From DASZGL01 sp035938875 (GTDB lineage Bacteria > Chloroflexota > Dormibacteria > Aeolococcales > Aeolococcaceae), in the NCBI GenBank assembly GCA_035938875.1, contig DASZGL010000006.1, positions 29,814 through 93,813 on the forward strand: a stretch of DNA of 64,000 bases, written 5' to 3'. The translations under genes and the position numbers were made by a program. The notes below the pieces were generated by a model. It was not told the origin of the DNA. It made no database searches and saw only the letters and a program-made list of their open reading frames with translations. Positions 50,900 to 61,086 of the stretch are shown piece after piece (within the stretch, counting starts at the first letter, position 1; every line of letters starts with the position of its first letter).

Positions 50900-53800
50900 A
50901 TGAACTGCCCAGGCTGTCGCGCCGAGATCCCCAACGGGGCGAAGTTCTGCCCCAGCTGCGGCCTGCGCGTCTCCCGCACGTGCCCCAACTGCGGCGCCGT
51001 CCCTGCAGCGGAGCACCGCTTCTGTCTCGAATGTGGAGCGTCGCTCGACGACGCCGAGCCGGCACTGGTGCAGGCCACCGGTTCGGCTGCCCACGCCCGC
51101 TCCGCGACCTCGGCTGCCCATCCGGGCACCGTCGTGGCCGAGCGACGCCTCGTATCGGTCCTGTTCGCCGACCTCGTTGGCTTTACGCCGCTGTCGGAGC
51201 GGCGCGATCCCGAGGAGGTGCGGGAACTGCTCACGCGATATTTCGACACATGCCATAGGGTGATCACGCGATACGGCGGCACCGTCGAGAAGTTCATCGG
51301 CGACGCGGTGATGGCGGTGTGGGGCACGCCGACGGCGCGTGAGGACGACGCAGAGCGGGCGGTCCGCGCGGCGCTGGAGCTCACCGACGCTGTCAGTGAA
51401 CTGGGGATCAGAGAGGGCATCGCCGCGTTGCGGCTACGCGCCGGCGTGGTCACCGGCGAGGCGGCGACAACCACCGGCGGCGAACGTCAGGGCATGGTCG
51501 CCGGCGACATCGTCAACACCGCATCGCGCGTCCAATCGGTCGCACCTGCAGGCGGTGTGCTCGTCGACGAGCCCACGCGGCGGATCACCGAGCGAGCGCT
51601 CGCGTACGAGGACGCTGGAGCGCACGTGCTCAAGGGGAAGTCGGAACCGGTGCAGATGTGGCGCGCGACCCGCGTGATCGCGATGATCGGCGGGGCTCGT
51701 GGCGGCAGCGGGCTCGAGGCACCATTCGTCGGGCGTGACCGGGAGCTGCGTCTGGTCAAGGAGCTGTTCCATTCCAGCGTCGACGAGGGACGGGCACGGC
51801 TTGTCTCCGTCACCGGTCACGCCGGCATCGGCAAGTCGCGACTGGCGTGGGAGTTCGAGAAGTACATCGACGGCATCGCCGACACTGTTCTTTGGCACCG
51901 GGGCCGGTGTCTCGCGTATGGCGACGGCGTCACCTACTGGGCACTCGCCGAGATGGTGCGGCGGCGTATCGGCGTCACCGAAGGTGAGGACCCGCGGATC
52001 GCAGCCGTCAAGCTTGCCGAGACGGTTGCTCGGTACGTCACCGACGTCGACGAGCAACGCTGGCTGGAGCCTCGCCTCAGCCATCTCCTCGGGATCGACG
52101 AGCTCAACGCGCCTGAGCACGCCGACCTCTTCGCCGCCTGGCGACTCTTCTTCGAGCGCCTCGCCGAGCAGTCCCCGGTGGTGCTCCTCTTCGAGGAGAT
52201 GCAGTGGGCCGACGCCGGCCTCGTCGACTTCATCGAGTACCTGCTCGAGTGGTCGCGACGGCACCCCCTGTACGTCCTCACCCTGGCGCGACCGGAGTTC
52301 ACCGAGCGCCACCCGACGTGGGGAGCTGGCAGGCGCAGCTTCACCTCGCTCTACCTCGATCCGCTCTCCACGGAGGCGATGGATGCGCTGCTCGGCGGCC
52401 TTGTCCCCGGGCTGCCGGCCGCAGCGCGCGATCGAATCCGTGAGCAAGCGGAGGGCGTGCCGCTCTACGCGGTGGAAACAGTGCGCATGCTCCTCGACCG
52501 TGGCCGTCTGCGCCGCGAGGCAAACGCCTATGTCCTCACCGACGCCGGTGCTGATTTCGAGGTGCCGGATACCCTGCACGCGCTGGTCGCGGCCCGGCTC
52601 GACGGTCTGAGCAATCGCGAGCGGGCGCTGCTCCAGGACGCTGCGGTCCTCGGCCACAGCTTCCTCAAGGAGCGCGTCGGTTCGCTCAGCGGAGTCGACG
52701 AGCCCGAGCTGTCGACACTGCTCGACACACTGGTGCGCAAGGAAATGCTCACCATCCAATCCGACCCGCGTTCGCCGGAGCGCGGTCAGTACGCGTTCGT
52801 CCAGACGCTGGTGCAGCGGGTGGCGTACGAGACGCTGAGCCGGCGAGATCGCAAGGCGCGGCACCTCGACGCCGCAAGGCAGCTCGAGGCGACGTGGGTG
52901 CGCGACGCCGACGAGGTCGTCGAGGTGCTTGCAGCGCACTACATCGAGGCGTACGAAGCCGCGCCGAATGATTCCGACGCGACGGACATCCGCGACAGCG
53001 CGCGAGCGATGCTGGTGCGCGCCGGCAACCGAGCCGCGTCATTGGCGGCGTCGCTCGAGGCGGAGCGGTACTTTCTTCGCGCCGCGGCCTTCGCCAACGT
53101 CGCCGCCGAGACCGCGGAGCTGCTCGAGCGCGCCGGCGAAATGGCGGCGCTCGGCGGGCGACACGACGTAGCGACCGCTCACTTCAATAAGGCTCACGCC
53201 TTGTTCATCGCAGAGGGGCTTACGCATCCCGCCGCCCGGGTCTCGGCGCGACTCGGGGAGCTCGAGTGGCTCGAGGGCGACGCCGATGGCGCCGTGGCCC
53301 GGCTCGAAAAGGCCTTCGAAGTGCTCAGCTCGGACGAGCCCGACGGTGACGTAGGTTCCCTTGCCGCCCAGCTGGCGCGCTTCCAGTTCTTCCGCGGCGA
53401 CAACGCTCGCGCGGCAGCTGCAATCGAAGTGGCGCTCGACATCGCCGAGACGCTGTCCCTGCCGGAGCTGGTTGCGCAGAGCTTGATCACCAAGGCACTC
53501 GTCGTCAACCGGCGAGGGCACACAGAAGAATCGATGGCCCTGCTGACCCATGCCCTGGCGGTGGCCCTCGACAGGGATGTCCCTCGAGCTGCGATGCGAG
53601 CACACACGAATATCGCCAGCGTTTTGTATGGGATTAACGACTTCGCTGGTGCGATCGCTCACAGCCGGTCATGTGTTGCGCTTGCTCGCAAGCGCGGCGA
53701 CCGCGCGAGCGAGATTTTTGCGCTGAGCAACGTCGCCGGCAACCTGTACTGTGTGGGCGAATGGGACGAAGCACTGGAACTTGGTAATGAGGTCCTCAAC

Positions 53801-54499
53801 GTCGAGGAGGCGAGAACCCCAACAGCGCTCGGCCTCGCCGCCCTCACGGTGCAGTTCATCCACATCAACCGAGGCGACGTCACGGAGGGTCGCCGAATCA
53901 TGGAACTGTGCCTACCGCTGGAGGCATCCAGCGACAGGCAGGTCCACACGCTCGCACTCAGCGTACGAGCGCAGAGGCAGGCCTTCGACGGCCAGCTGAG
54001 TGAAGCTCTCGCCACGGCGGGGGATCTGCTTGAGGAAATGTTTCATCTGGGTAGCGCTGACGACGCCTGGCAGATCTTCAAGATCGGCATCGACGCCGCG
54101 CTCGCCCTCGGCGACCTCGACAGGGCTGACGCGCTGGTGCGGCGGGTCGACCAAGCGCGCGGCAGGGAATGCTCGACGTGGCTTCGCGGTCTTGCACAGC
54201 ATGCGCGGGGGCGCATCGCCGCGGCGCGTGGACAGCACGACCGCGTCGTCCCCTCGTTCGCGGCCGCGCTGCAGGCACTCCGCAGTATCGACGTACCGTT
54301 CGACCTCGCCGTCACCCTGCTGGAGCAGGGCGAATGGCTTGCCGGCCAGGGACGCCGAGACGACGCCGGGCCGCTGCTGATGGAGGCGCAGGGGATCTTC
54401 GAGAGCCTCAAAGCCGCACCGTGGCTGGAGCGTGTCGGCCGCGCGTTGAATGGTGAGCTTGCCCTGGAGCAGGCATCGGGCTCTCGCGCGCGCGCCTGA
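50900..54499 (+). CDS. Zinc-ribbon/class III cyclase/AAA ATPase/TPR signalling protein 1
   Basis: 1199 residues from the ATG at 50900. Two zinc ribbons with Cys at 3, 6, 17, 20, 28, 31, 42 and 45; a class III nucleotide cyclase (about 82-255) with metal aspartates D91 (FADLVGF) and D135 (KFIGDAVMAV) and the NTASRV transition-state segment; an AAA/STAND ATPase with Walker A GHAGIGKSRL and Walker B VVLLFEEMQWAD; then about 600 residues of TPR-like helices. The cyclase appears catalytically complete, with Lys131 suggesting ATP as substrate. Probably a cytoplasmic cAMP-producing sensor gated by ATPase and TPR ligand binding. Confidence 0.9.
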   Translation: MNCPGCRAEIPNGAKFCPSCGLRVSRTCPNCGAVPAAEHRFCLECGASLDDAEPALVQATGSAAHARSATSAAHPGTVVAERRLVSVLFADLVGFTPLSERRDPEEVRELLTRYFDTCHRVITRYGGTVEKFIGDAVMAVWGTPTAREDDAERAVRAALELTDAVSELGIREGIAALRLRAGVVTGEAATTTGGERQGMVAGDIVNTASRVQSVAPAGGVLVDEPTRRITERALAYEDAGAHVLKGKSEPVQMWRATRVIAMIGGARGGSGLEAPFVGRDRELRLVKELFHSSVDEGRARLVSVTGHAGIGKSRLAWEFEKYIDGIADTVLWHRGRCLAYGDGVTYWALAEMVRRRIGVTEGEDPRIAAVKLAETVARYVTDVDEQRWLEPRLSHLLGIDELNAPEHADLFAAWRLFFERLAEQSPVVLLFEEMQWADAGLVDFIEYLLEWSRRHPLYVLTLARPEFTERHPTWGAGRRSFTSLYLDPLSTEAMDALLGGLVPGLPAAARDRIREQAEGVPLYAVETVRMLLDRGRLRREANAYVLTDAGADFEVPDTLHALVAARLDGLSNRERALLQDAAVLGHSFLKERVGSLSGVDEPELSTLLDTLVRKEMLTIQSDPRSPERGQYAFVQTLVQRVAYETLSRRDRKARHLDAARQLEATWVRDADEVVEVLAAHYIEAYEAAPNDSDATDIRDSARAMLVRAGNRAASLAASLEAERYFLRAAAFANVAAETAELLERAGEMAALGGRHDVATAHFNKAHALFIAEGLTHPAARVSARLGELEWLEGDADGAVARLEKAFEVLSSDEPDGDVGSLAAQLARFQFFRGDNARAAAAIEVALDIAETLSLPELVAQSLITKALVVNRRGHTEESMALLTHALAVALDRDVPRAAMRAHTNIASVLYGINDFAGAIAHSRSCVALARKRGDRASEIFALSNVAGNLYCVGEWDEALELGNEVLNVEEARTPTALGLAALTVQFIHINRGDVTEGRRIMELCLPLEASSDRQVHTLALSVRAQRQAFDGQLSEALATAGDLLEEMFHLGSADDAWQIFKIGIDAALALGDLDRADALVRRVDQARGRECSTWLRGLAQHARGRIAAARGQHDRVVPSFAAALQALRSIDVPFDLAVTLLEQGEWLAGQGRRDDAGPLLMEAQGIFESLKAAPWLERVGRALNGELALEQASGSRARA

Positions 54500-54503
54500 T
54501 CCA

Positions 54504-57500
54504 TCAAGCTATGCCTGCGCGAGCATGGGGCTCGGCGGCGCGAGTGGAGCGCACCGCCGCGAGCCGTTCGAGCCACGGACGCGCGCGCAGGCGCGTCAGT
54601 TCGGCCTCGGCGGCGTCGAGCAGCGGTTCGGCCTCAGCGTCGCGACCTGCGCTCTTCAATGCCGCGGCGTGTGCCAGCCGGCATGTGGCCAGCGGGAAAG
54701 GCGTGTTGATGTCGACGTACACCCTTTCGGCGGCAGCGAAGGCGGTGTCGGCGGCCTGGTTGTCACCTTCCTGCGCTGTCAGCCGGGCCCGCAGCGCCAG
54801 CATGTGCGCGCGCGCACGCTCGGGCACCTTCGCCGCACCGAGAAGCGCGACCCTCTCGATCAGGGCATGCGCAGCCGCAACATCGCCGAGGGCGAGTGCG
54901 GCGTCGCCAGCGTTAGCGATCGACTCAGCGAGCGAGGTCGGCTCCGACACGTAGGTCTCGATGGAGGAGCTCGCTTCCCGGAGTGCGTCCGCATACTGCC
55001 GCCGCGCGTGGAGCAGCGCCGCGGACGTGGACGAGTAAGACGCTCGCTCCTGCACGTCCGCGGAGTCCTTCAACCCCTCGGCGGCGGCCATCACCTCCGC
55101 CGCGGGCGCAAAGTCGCCACGAGCGGCATGAATGTAGACCGTCGACAGCAGATTGCCGAGCACGATCTGGTTGTTACGTAACTCAGCGGCGGGCGGAAGC
55201 TCGGCCGCGCGGGCGAGCGCTTGATCCCACTGACCGAGCGAGAAGAGAACGTCGATGCCGGTCGAAAGGAGCATCCATTCCATGTCGCGGTCGCCGCGCC
55301 GCCGTGCCAGGGTGAGGCCTTCGTCGGCGATGCGCAGTGCTTCATCGAAGCGGTCAAGCGACCCCTGCACGTGCACCAGGTTGAAGGAGGCACGCAATAC
55401 CTGCGGAGACAGCTCTCGCTCGAGGGCTACCGTCCGCGCATACTCGAGCAGCGCGATCGCCTCGTTGTGATGTCCCCGGTGGCTCGCCAGGAGGGCCTTG
55501 GTGATCAGGCTCTCGCACAGCAGTTCAGGAAGTCGCTGTGCTTCGGCGATGTCGAGCGCCGCCTCGATCGGCTCGGAGGCGTCCGCGGGCTCACCGAGGA
55601 AAAAGTGCAGCCGGGCGATCTGATGCGCAACGCTGCCCAGGTCGCCGTCTGGCTCCTCGTGGCGCAGGACCTCGTAGGAGGCGGTGAGGCGCTCGAGTGC
55701 TTCGCGTGGCTGGCCGCGGCGGAACATGACCCCTCCGAGGCGCGCGGTGATCCGTGCAGCCGCGTGGCTTTCGCCGGCGGCTCCGAGAAGGGCGATCGCC
55801 TCCTCATACATCGGGATCGACTGGTCGACGTCTCCCGTCCGGCTGGCCATGAGACCGGCGCTCTCGAGGAGGCCCGCGCGCTGCACGCCGTCCTCGGCGA
55901 GATCAGCAGCCCGCATGAAATCGCGGAGTGCCTCCTCTGAGGCGCCCAGGGACGCGGCACGCTGACCCGCGCGCACCAGCATCCGTCGGGCGCTCTCGCG
56001 GATCTCGCCGGCGTCGTCGTCGGACGGGCTCGCGTTGTACGCCTCGAGGTAGTGGGCTGCGATGACCTCGACGATCTCATCGGTCTCGCCTTGCCACGCC
56101 TCCTCCAACTGCCGTGCGGCAGCGAGGTGGCGGGTCTTGCGCTCGCGACGCGAGAGCGTGTCGTAGGCCACCTTCTGCACCAGCGCCTGGAGAAAGCCGT
56201 ACTGCCCCCGCTCCGGGGAGCGCGGGTCGGCCTGGACGCTGAGCAGCTCCTTACGCACCAGGCTGTCGAGCAGCGGGCGAACCGATTCCTCATCTCCTTC
56301 CATCAGGGCTGCGAGGCGCGCAACGGTGAAGCTCTGCCCGAGCACCGCACCCGCCTGCATCACATCGCGCTCCGGACCGGGGAGCGCGTCGAGGCGGGCG
56401 GCGATCAGTGCGTGCAACGTCTCGGGGACGGCGAGGTCGGTTACGGGACCACTGAGCGTGTAGCGGTTGCCGTCGCGCTTCAGGGTGCCGCGGTCGAGCA
56501 GCATGCGGACGGTCTCAACCGCGTATAGCGGCACCCCCTCCGACCGCTCGCGGATGCGTATGCGCAGCTCGTCAGGGAGGCCAGGCACGAGGCCCGTCAG
56601 GAGCTCGTCCATCGACGCAGGCGACAGCGGCTCGAGGTAGAGCGCATGAAAGCTGCGTTTGCCGGCGCCCCACGAGGGGAAGCGGTCGGTGAACTCCGGA
56701 CGCGACAGCGTCAGGACGTAGAGCGGATGGTGGCGCGACCACTCCAGCAGGTACTCGACGAACTCGACCAACCCGGAGTCAGCCCATTGCATCTCTTCGA
56801 AGACCAGCACCGTCGGTTGGCGCTCCGCCAGCCGCTCGAAGAAGACTCGCCAGGCTGCGAACAGGTCGATACGGTCGACGTTGGCATGATCCTCGAGGCC
56901 GAGCAGGTTGGCCAGCCGCGGCTCCAACCAGGAGCGCTCCTCGGGGTCGCTAACGCGCTCGTCGAGGCAGGCTCGCAGCTTGGCCGCCACCGTGGCGGCG
57001 GGCTCGGCCTCGAGGATGCCGGCGCGGCTGCGAACCATCTCGGCGAGCGCCCAGTAGGTGACCCCCTCTCCGTAGGCCAGGCACCGGCCGCGGTGCCAGA
57101 AGACGAGGTCAGCGACCCCGTCGATGTACTTCTCGAACTCCCAGGCGAGGCGGGACTTGCCGATTCCTGCCATCCCGGTGATCGAGACCAACCGGGCTCG
57201 GCCCTCCTCGACGGTTGCGTGGAACAGCTCCTTGACCAGGCGCAGCTCATGGTCCCTCCCGACAAATGGCGCCTCGAGACCGGGACCACGCTGTCCGCCG
57301 CGCACCATCGCCACGACCCGCGCGGCGCGCCACAGCTGCACGTCCTCCGCCTTGCCCTTGAGCGGTCGGCGGCCGGCGTCCTCGTACGCGATGGCCAGCT
57401 CGGTCGAGCGTCGCGTGGCGTCGTCGACGAGCACGCTGCCCGGTGCGGCGGCGGCCTGAACCCGGGAGGCGGTGTTGACCGCATCGCCGGCGACCATGCC

Positions 57501-58079
57501 CTGCCCGACGGCGCCGACGGTCACCGCCACCTCGCCGGTGACCACTCCGGCACGGGCGCGGAGCGTCTCGTGTCCGATGTCGCTGCCCAGCGCCGCGACC
57601 GCGGCCACCAGGTCAAGAGCGGCACGAACCGTGCGCTCAGCATCGTCCTCCTGGGCGGTCGGCGCTCCCCACACGGCCATGACCGCATCGCCGATGAACT
57701 TCTCGACGGTGCCGCCGTAGCGGCCGATCACTTGCCGCGCAATGTCGAAGTAGCGGGTGAGCAGCTCGCGAACCTCCTCGGCGTCACGCTGCTCGGCGAG
57801 GCTGGTGAAGCCGACGAGGTCGACGAAAAGGACCGACACGAGCCGACGCTCCGCGACTGACCCGACCGGCGGTGCGGTCGCGTCACCCACCGGCGCACCA
57901 GCAACGGCACGCGGCTCCGATGCCGGGCTGTCAAGGGGTGTACCGCATCGTGGGCAAAAGACATGTCCCTGCTCGGCGGCAGCGCCACACGCTGGACACA
58001 TCCGGCCTTGGCGCATCCCGCAGTGCGGGCAGAAGAGGGCCCCGAAGGGGACGTCGCGGTGACAGCCGATGCAGGTCAT
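54504..58079 (-). CDS. Zinc-ribbon/class III cyclase/AAA ATPase/TPR signalling protein 2
   Basis: 1191 residues, a full-length paralogue of the convergent neighbour with the same domain order. The eight zinc-ribbon cysteines fall at identical positions (3, 6, 17, 20, 28, 31, 42, 45). Cyclase aspartates are D87 and D131, ATPase Walker A is GMAGIGKSRL and Walker B is TVLVFEEMQWAD. Similarity is strongest through the cyclase and ATPase parts and weaker in the TPR half, so the sensing end has diverged. The two genes meet tail to tail with 4 nt between stop codons. Confidence 0.9.
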   Translation of the reverse strand: MTCIGCHRDVPFGALFCPHCGMRQGRMCPACGAAAEQGHVFCPRCGTPLDSPASEPRAVAGAPVGDATAPPVGSVAERRLVSVLFVDLVGFTSLAEQRDAEEVRELLTRYFDIARQVIGRYGGTVEKFIGDAVMAVWGAPTAQEDDAERTVRAALDLVAAVAALGSDIGHETLRARAGVVTGEVAVTVGAVGQGMVAGDAVNTASRVQAAAAPGSVLVDDATRRSTELAIAYEDAGRRPLKGKAEDVQLWRAARVVAMVRGGQRGPGLEAPFVGRDHELRLVKELFHATVEEGRARLVSITGMAGIGKSRLAWEFEKYIDGVADLVFWHRGRCLAYGEGVTYWALAEMVRSRAGILEAEPAATVAAKLRACLDERVSDPEERSWLEPRLANLLGLEDHANVDRIDLFAAWRVFFERLAERQPTVLVFEEMQWADSGLVEFVEYLLEWSRHHPLYVLTLSRPEFTDRFPSWGAGKRSFHALYLEPLSPASMDELLTGLVPGLPDELRIRIRERSEGVPLYAVETVRMLLDRGTLKRDGNRYTLSGPVTDLAVPETLHALIAARLDALPGPERDVMQAGAVLGQSFTVARLAALMEGDEESVRPLLDSLVRKELLSVQADPRSPERGQYGFLQALVQKVAYDTLSRRERKTRHLAAARQLEEAWQGETDEIVEVIAAHYLEAYNASPSDDDAGEIRESARRMLVRAGQRAASLGASEEALRDFMRAADLAEDGVQRAGLLESAGLMASRTGDVDQSIPMYEEAIALLGAAGESHAAARITARLGGVMFRRGQPREALERLTASYEVLRHEEPDGDLGSVAHQIARLHFFLGEPADASEPIEAALDIAEAQRLPELLCESLITKALLASHRGHHNEAIALLEYARTVALERELSPQVLRASFNLVHVQGSLDRFDEALRIADEGLTLARRRGDRDMEWMLLSTGIDVLFSLGQWDQALARAAELPPAAELRNNQIVLGNLLSTVYIHAARGDFAPAAEVMAAAEGLKDSADVQERASYSSTSAALLHARRQYADALREASSSIETYVSEPTSLAESIANAGDAALALGDVAAAHALIERVALLGAAKVPERARAHMLALRARLTAQEGDNQAADTAFAAAERVYVDINTPFPLATCRLAHAAALKSAGRDAEAEPLLDAAEAELTRLRARPWLERLAAVRSTRAAEPHARAGIA

Positions 58080-58183
58080 GGCCGGGGCCAACTCCCAACT
58101 ATTGTTTAGCAAGGCCTACGGCGCTCGCTGTGCGCCGTCGCTTGTACCGCTGACGATTCTTGTCTCTTCTCGAGCTCGCCCGC

Positions 58184-58255
58184 TACCCCCGGCAGGAATC
58201 GAACCTGCGCGCAAGGTTTAGGAAACCTCTGCTCTATCCACTGAGCTACGGGGGC
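58184..58255 (-). tRNA. tRNA-Arg (anticodon CCT)
   Basis: Minus-strand cloverleaf: acceptor GCCCCCG/CGGGGGT, D-arm GCTCAGTGGATAGAGC, anticodon stem GAGGT/ACCTT with loop TTCCTAA giving CCT, T-arm GCAGGTTCGATTCCTGC. CCA is not encoded. Its 5' half overlaps the 3' end of the alpha/beta hydrolase frame on the same strand. Confidence 0.95.
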
Positions 58256-59183
58256 GAGGCGGCGAAACTACACCCGCGCCGTCAGATACTGCCATGCACA
58301 GATGTCGGATGACTTCCCGCTCGTGTCGGAACGCGACCATATGTCCCGATTCATGCCAGATGGTCAGGTTCGCATGATGGAGTCGATCGACAAGGCGGTG
58401 TACAGCGCTGATTGGCGCGTTGACGTCGTGAGCACCGTGGTACCAGAACACCGGACATCGAATCAGATCGACATCGATATCCCAGGGCCCGACGATGGCC
58501 AACGTCTCGTCGACCCAGCCGTCGATGCCCGGCCGAAGAGCTTCATGTAGCGCCTCGGCGAAGCCCTGTTGCCAGGCCGGGTCGTCGATGATCCGACGGT
58601 CGGCCTCGGGCGCGTCGGCCATCGCCGCGCGAAATCCGCGTAGCGGATCGCTCAACATCGCCGTCCGGTGCGGCTCCAGGTATCTGGCGACGGCGTCGCG
58701 CCCGCGCTGCGCCGCTTCCCAGCCTTCTCGATTCACCGCGAGGAGATTCCTGGCTTCATCGGCGGTCAGCGGTGCCGCCCCGACTGCTACGGCAATCGCA
58801 CTCACGCGAGCGGGATGGCGCGCAGCCAAAGCCAGCGCATGGGGCCCACCGCCACTTTGCCCGTAGACGTGAACCCTGGCGATGCCGAGCTCATCGAGAA
58901 GTTCAGCGAGGTCATCTGCCACGGCGGCGAGCCCGCGGCCGGGGAGGGCGGTCGAGCGGCCGAATCCGGGACGGTCGATGGTTATGACCCGTAGCTCCAG
59001 CTCCGACCATATGGCCGGATCGGGGTTTCGGCTGAGCCGAGAGCCAGGTGTTCCCTGAAGGCGGAGCAGCGGGATCCCGCCGTCCCGCCCCCACTCAGAC
59101 CAGCCAAGGTGCCGTCCATCTCGGAGGACAAAGACGGAATCGACGCGGGGCTGCGTCTCGGGATGGGTGGTCACGGTGCGCAT
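58218..59183 (-). CDS. Alpha/beta hydrolase ending inside tRNA-Arg
   Basis: 321 residues from the ATG at 59183. Nucleophile elbow VYGQSGGGPHAL, acid in YHGAHDVNAPI, and catalytic His in IWHESGHMVAF; a cap region lies between about 150 and 230. The oxyanion segment LRLQGTPGSRL is less standard than HG. After the catalytic His the frame runs about 35 residues more and stops at 58218, within the 5' half of tRNA-Arg, so the last 12 codons are read from tRNA sequence. Substrate unknown. Confidence 0.85.
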   Translation of the reverse strand: MRTVTTHPETQPRVDSVFVLRDGRHLGWSEWGRDGGIPLLRLQGTPGSRLSRNPDPAIWSELELRVITIDRPGFGRSTALPGRGLAAVADDLAELLDELGIARVHVYGQSGGGPHALALAARHPARVSAIAVAVGAAPLTADEARNLLAVNREGWEAAQRGRDAVARYLEPHRTAMLSDPLRGFRAAMADAPEADRRIIDDPAWQQGFAEALHEALRPGIDGWVDETLAIVGPWDIDVDLIRCPVFWYHGAHDVNAPISAVHRLVDRLHHANLTIWHESGHMVAFRHEREVIRHLCMAVSDGAGVVSPPRPRSSVDRAEVS

Positions 59184-59249
59184 TCTCGCGCCCACCGACC
59201 TGGGGTGTGACGCAATCGAAGCACTCAGCGACCGCTGCCAGGGGCGGCG

Positions 59250-60044
59250 CTACGCGCCACCGTTCGAGGTCATCTGGCCGTGCCTTCCCTCGCCTGCCCT
59301 AAACCGCTTCGCTCCTTCGAGCGTTTCGCCGGAGGCGAGGACTTCCAGGCCGTGCCGCGTCTCGTTGCGCAGCGCGGCGTCGATGTCCAGCGCCCACTGC
59401 TCGTACGACGACAGCCGGTCGGAGCGCATGCAGAACTGAGGCAGCTTGCAGAGGTCCTCGGCCAGCGCGATGGCCGCGTCAAGCGACTGGCCCTTGGCGA
59501 CGATGCGGTTGGCCAAGCCCATCATCCTTGCCTCGTCGCCGCTGACGCCGCGGCCGGTGAGGATCATGTCGAGTGCATGGCTGTGGCCGACGAGTCGTGG
59601 GAGGCGGATGGTGCCGCCGTCCATCAGCGGGACGCCCCAGCGTCTGCAGAAGACACCGAAGACCGCGTCCACCGCGGCGACGCGGAGATCGCACCACAAT
59701 GCCAGCTCGAGTCCCCCGGCGACCGCGTAGCCCTCGACCGCGGCGATGACCGGCTTGCTCAGCTGCAGGCGCGACACCCCGAGCGGTGCATCACCGTCCT
59801 CGGCGACGCGCAGCGCGCGCGATCCATCGCGTCCCTCGGCGACGGTTGACAGGTCGGCACCGGCGCAGAACACGCCGCCGGCGCCGCACAGCACGGCGAC
59901 GTCGTGGACGTCGTCGCTGTCGAAGCCCCGAAATGCGTCGGCGAGCGCCGCGGCCGTTGGTCCGTCGACGGCGTTGCGCACCTCGGGACGATCGATGGTC
60001 ACCACCAGCACGCGACCGAGCGTCTCGGTGAGCACCCCCGCCAT
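59250..60044 (-). CDS. Enoyl-CoA hydratase/isomerase family protein
   Basis: 264-residue crotonase. Oxyanion-hole segments GVFCAGADLSTV and EGYAVAGGLELALWCDLRVA; FGVFCRRWGVPLMDGG occupies the position of the second catalytic region and lacks the usual Glu there, as in several non-hydratase crotonases. So the reaction may be isomerisation, hydrolysis or other. Twelve nt downstream of the patatin gene on the same strand, probably co-transcribed with it. Confidence 0.86.
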   Translation of the reverse strand: MAGVLTETLGRVLVVTIDRPEVRNAVDGPTAAALADAFRGFDSDDVHDVAVLCGAGGVFCAGADLSTVAEGRDGSRALRVAEDGDAPLGVSRLQLSKPVIAAVEGYAVAGGLELALWCDLRVAAVDAVFGVFCRRWGVPLMDGGTIRLPRLVGHSHALDMILTGRGVSGDEARMMGLANRIVAKGQSLDAAIALAEDLCKLPQFCMRSDRLSSYEQWALDIDAALRNETRHGLEVLASGETLEGAKRFRAGEGRHGQMTSNGGA

Positions 60045-60056
60045 CGCGGCGTCCGC

Positions 60057-60956
60057 CTAGGCTTCGACGGGGACGGGCAGGTAGAACACCCCCGGCCGCA
60101 GCATGCCGTCGCTGCCGCTGATGCGCTGCAGCAGGCGGTCGGCTGCGGCGAAGCTCGCCTCCCGCAGCTCGGCGAAATCGCTGAATCCGAGCGCGCGCAA
60201 CGGGTTGGCCAGGCGCGGGCAGATCAGCGTCACCGGGATGCGCGCGCTGAACCGCTCGAAGTCGGCGGCGACCTTGGCATGGAGCGCGACCTGCATCATG
60301 CGCTCGATCACCTCCGACCACTTGCGCAGCATGGCAACCGGCGCCGCTGCGCTGAGGTCGACGGCTATCACCCGTGATGGCATCAGCGTCGCCGCTGTGG
60401 CCAGGCCGCAGTTCTCGGTGACGCCGCCGTCGACGTAGAGACGCTCGCCGACGCGCACCGGCGGAAAGATCCCAGGGATCGACGCGCTCGCGCACAGCGC
60501 GCTCTCCAGCGGCCCCGACTGGGCGACCACCGGATGGCCGGCGGCGAGGTCGGTCATGATGATGCGCAGCGGGATGCGCAGGGCTTCGAACGTGGTGATG
60601 CCGCTGAGGCGCGAGGCGTAGCGCACCAGCTCGCGCAACGACCCTCCGCTGCGCAGATATGGTCGCCGGCGCACGCGGTTGAGCACCATGCGCATGCGGT
60701 CACTGCGAAAGACGTCCCGAGTCTGAGTGCTCGCCCAGATCACCTCGAGCAGGGCGACAGCCTCGTCGAGCGGTTTGGCGGCGACGATCGCGGCGTTCAA
60801 CGCGCCAACGCTGGTGCCGACGCAGCCGTCGGGCTGGATGCCGTGCTCAGCGAGGGCGCGGAGGACGCCGAGCTGCGCGGCACCGCGGCCGCCGCCGCCG
60901 CCGAGGACGAGGACGGTCCCACCGCTGGAAGGGGCTGCGGTCTGCTCCATGCGCAT
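60057..60956 (-). CDS. Patatin-like phospholipase
   Basis: About 299 residues. The Ser-Asp dyad hydrolase motifs are present: oxyanion loop GGGGGRGAAQLG near 19-30, nucleophile elbow GTSVG at 47-51 (Ser49), and DGG in LYVDGGVTEN. RssA/YchK-like single-domain patatins of this size act on lipids in the cytoplasm or at the membrane. Two adjacent ATGs (60956, 60950) are possible starts. Confidence 0.9.
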   Translation of the reverse strand: MRMEQTAAPSSGGTVLVLGGGGGRGAAQLGVLRALAEHGIQPDGCVGTSVGALNAAIVAAKPLDEAVALLEVIWASTQTRDVFRSDRMRMVLNRVRRRPYLRSGGSLRELVRYASRLSGITTFEALRIPLRIIMTDLAAGHPVVAQSGPLESALCASASIPGIFPPVRVGERLYVDGGVTENCGLATAATLMPSRVIAVDLSAAAPVAMLRKWSEVIERMMQVALHAKVAADFERFSARIPVTLICPRLANPLRALGFSDFAELREASFAAADRLLQRISGSDGMLRPGVFYLPVPVEA

Positions 60957-61086
60957 AGCCTGCCATGTCGCGCCCCTTGTGGGTAGCCTGCGATCGCGCC
61001 GATACCGGGTGCGTACCAACCGGTGGCAGGGGTCGCGCTTGCACCGACGGTGAGTGCGGGTGGGTGCACCTGACCGGACGGCGCGT

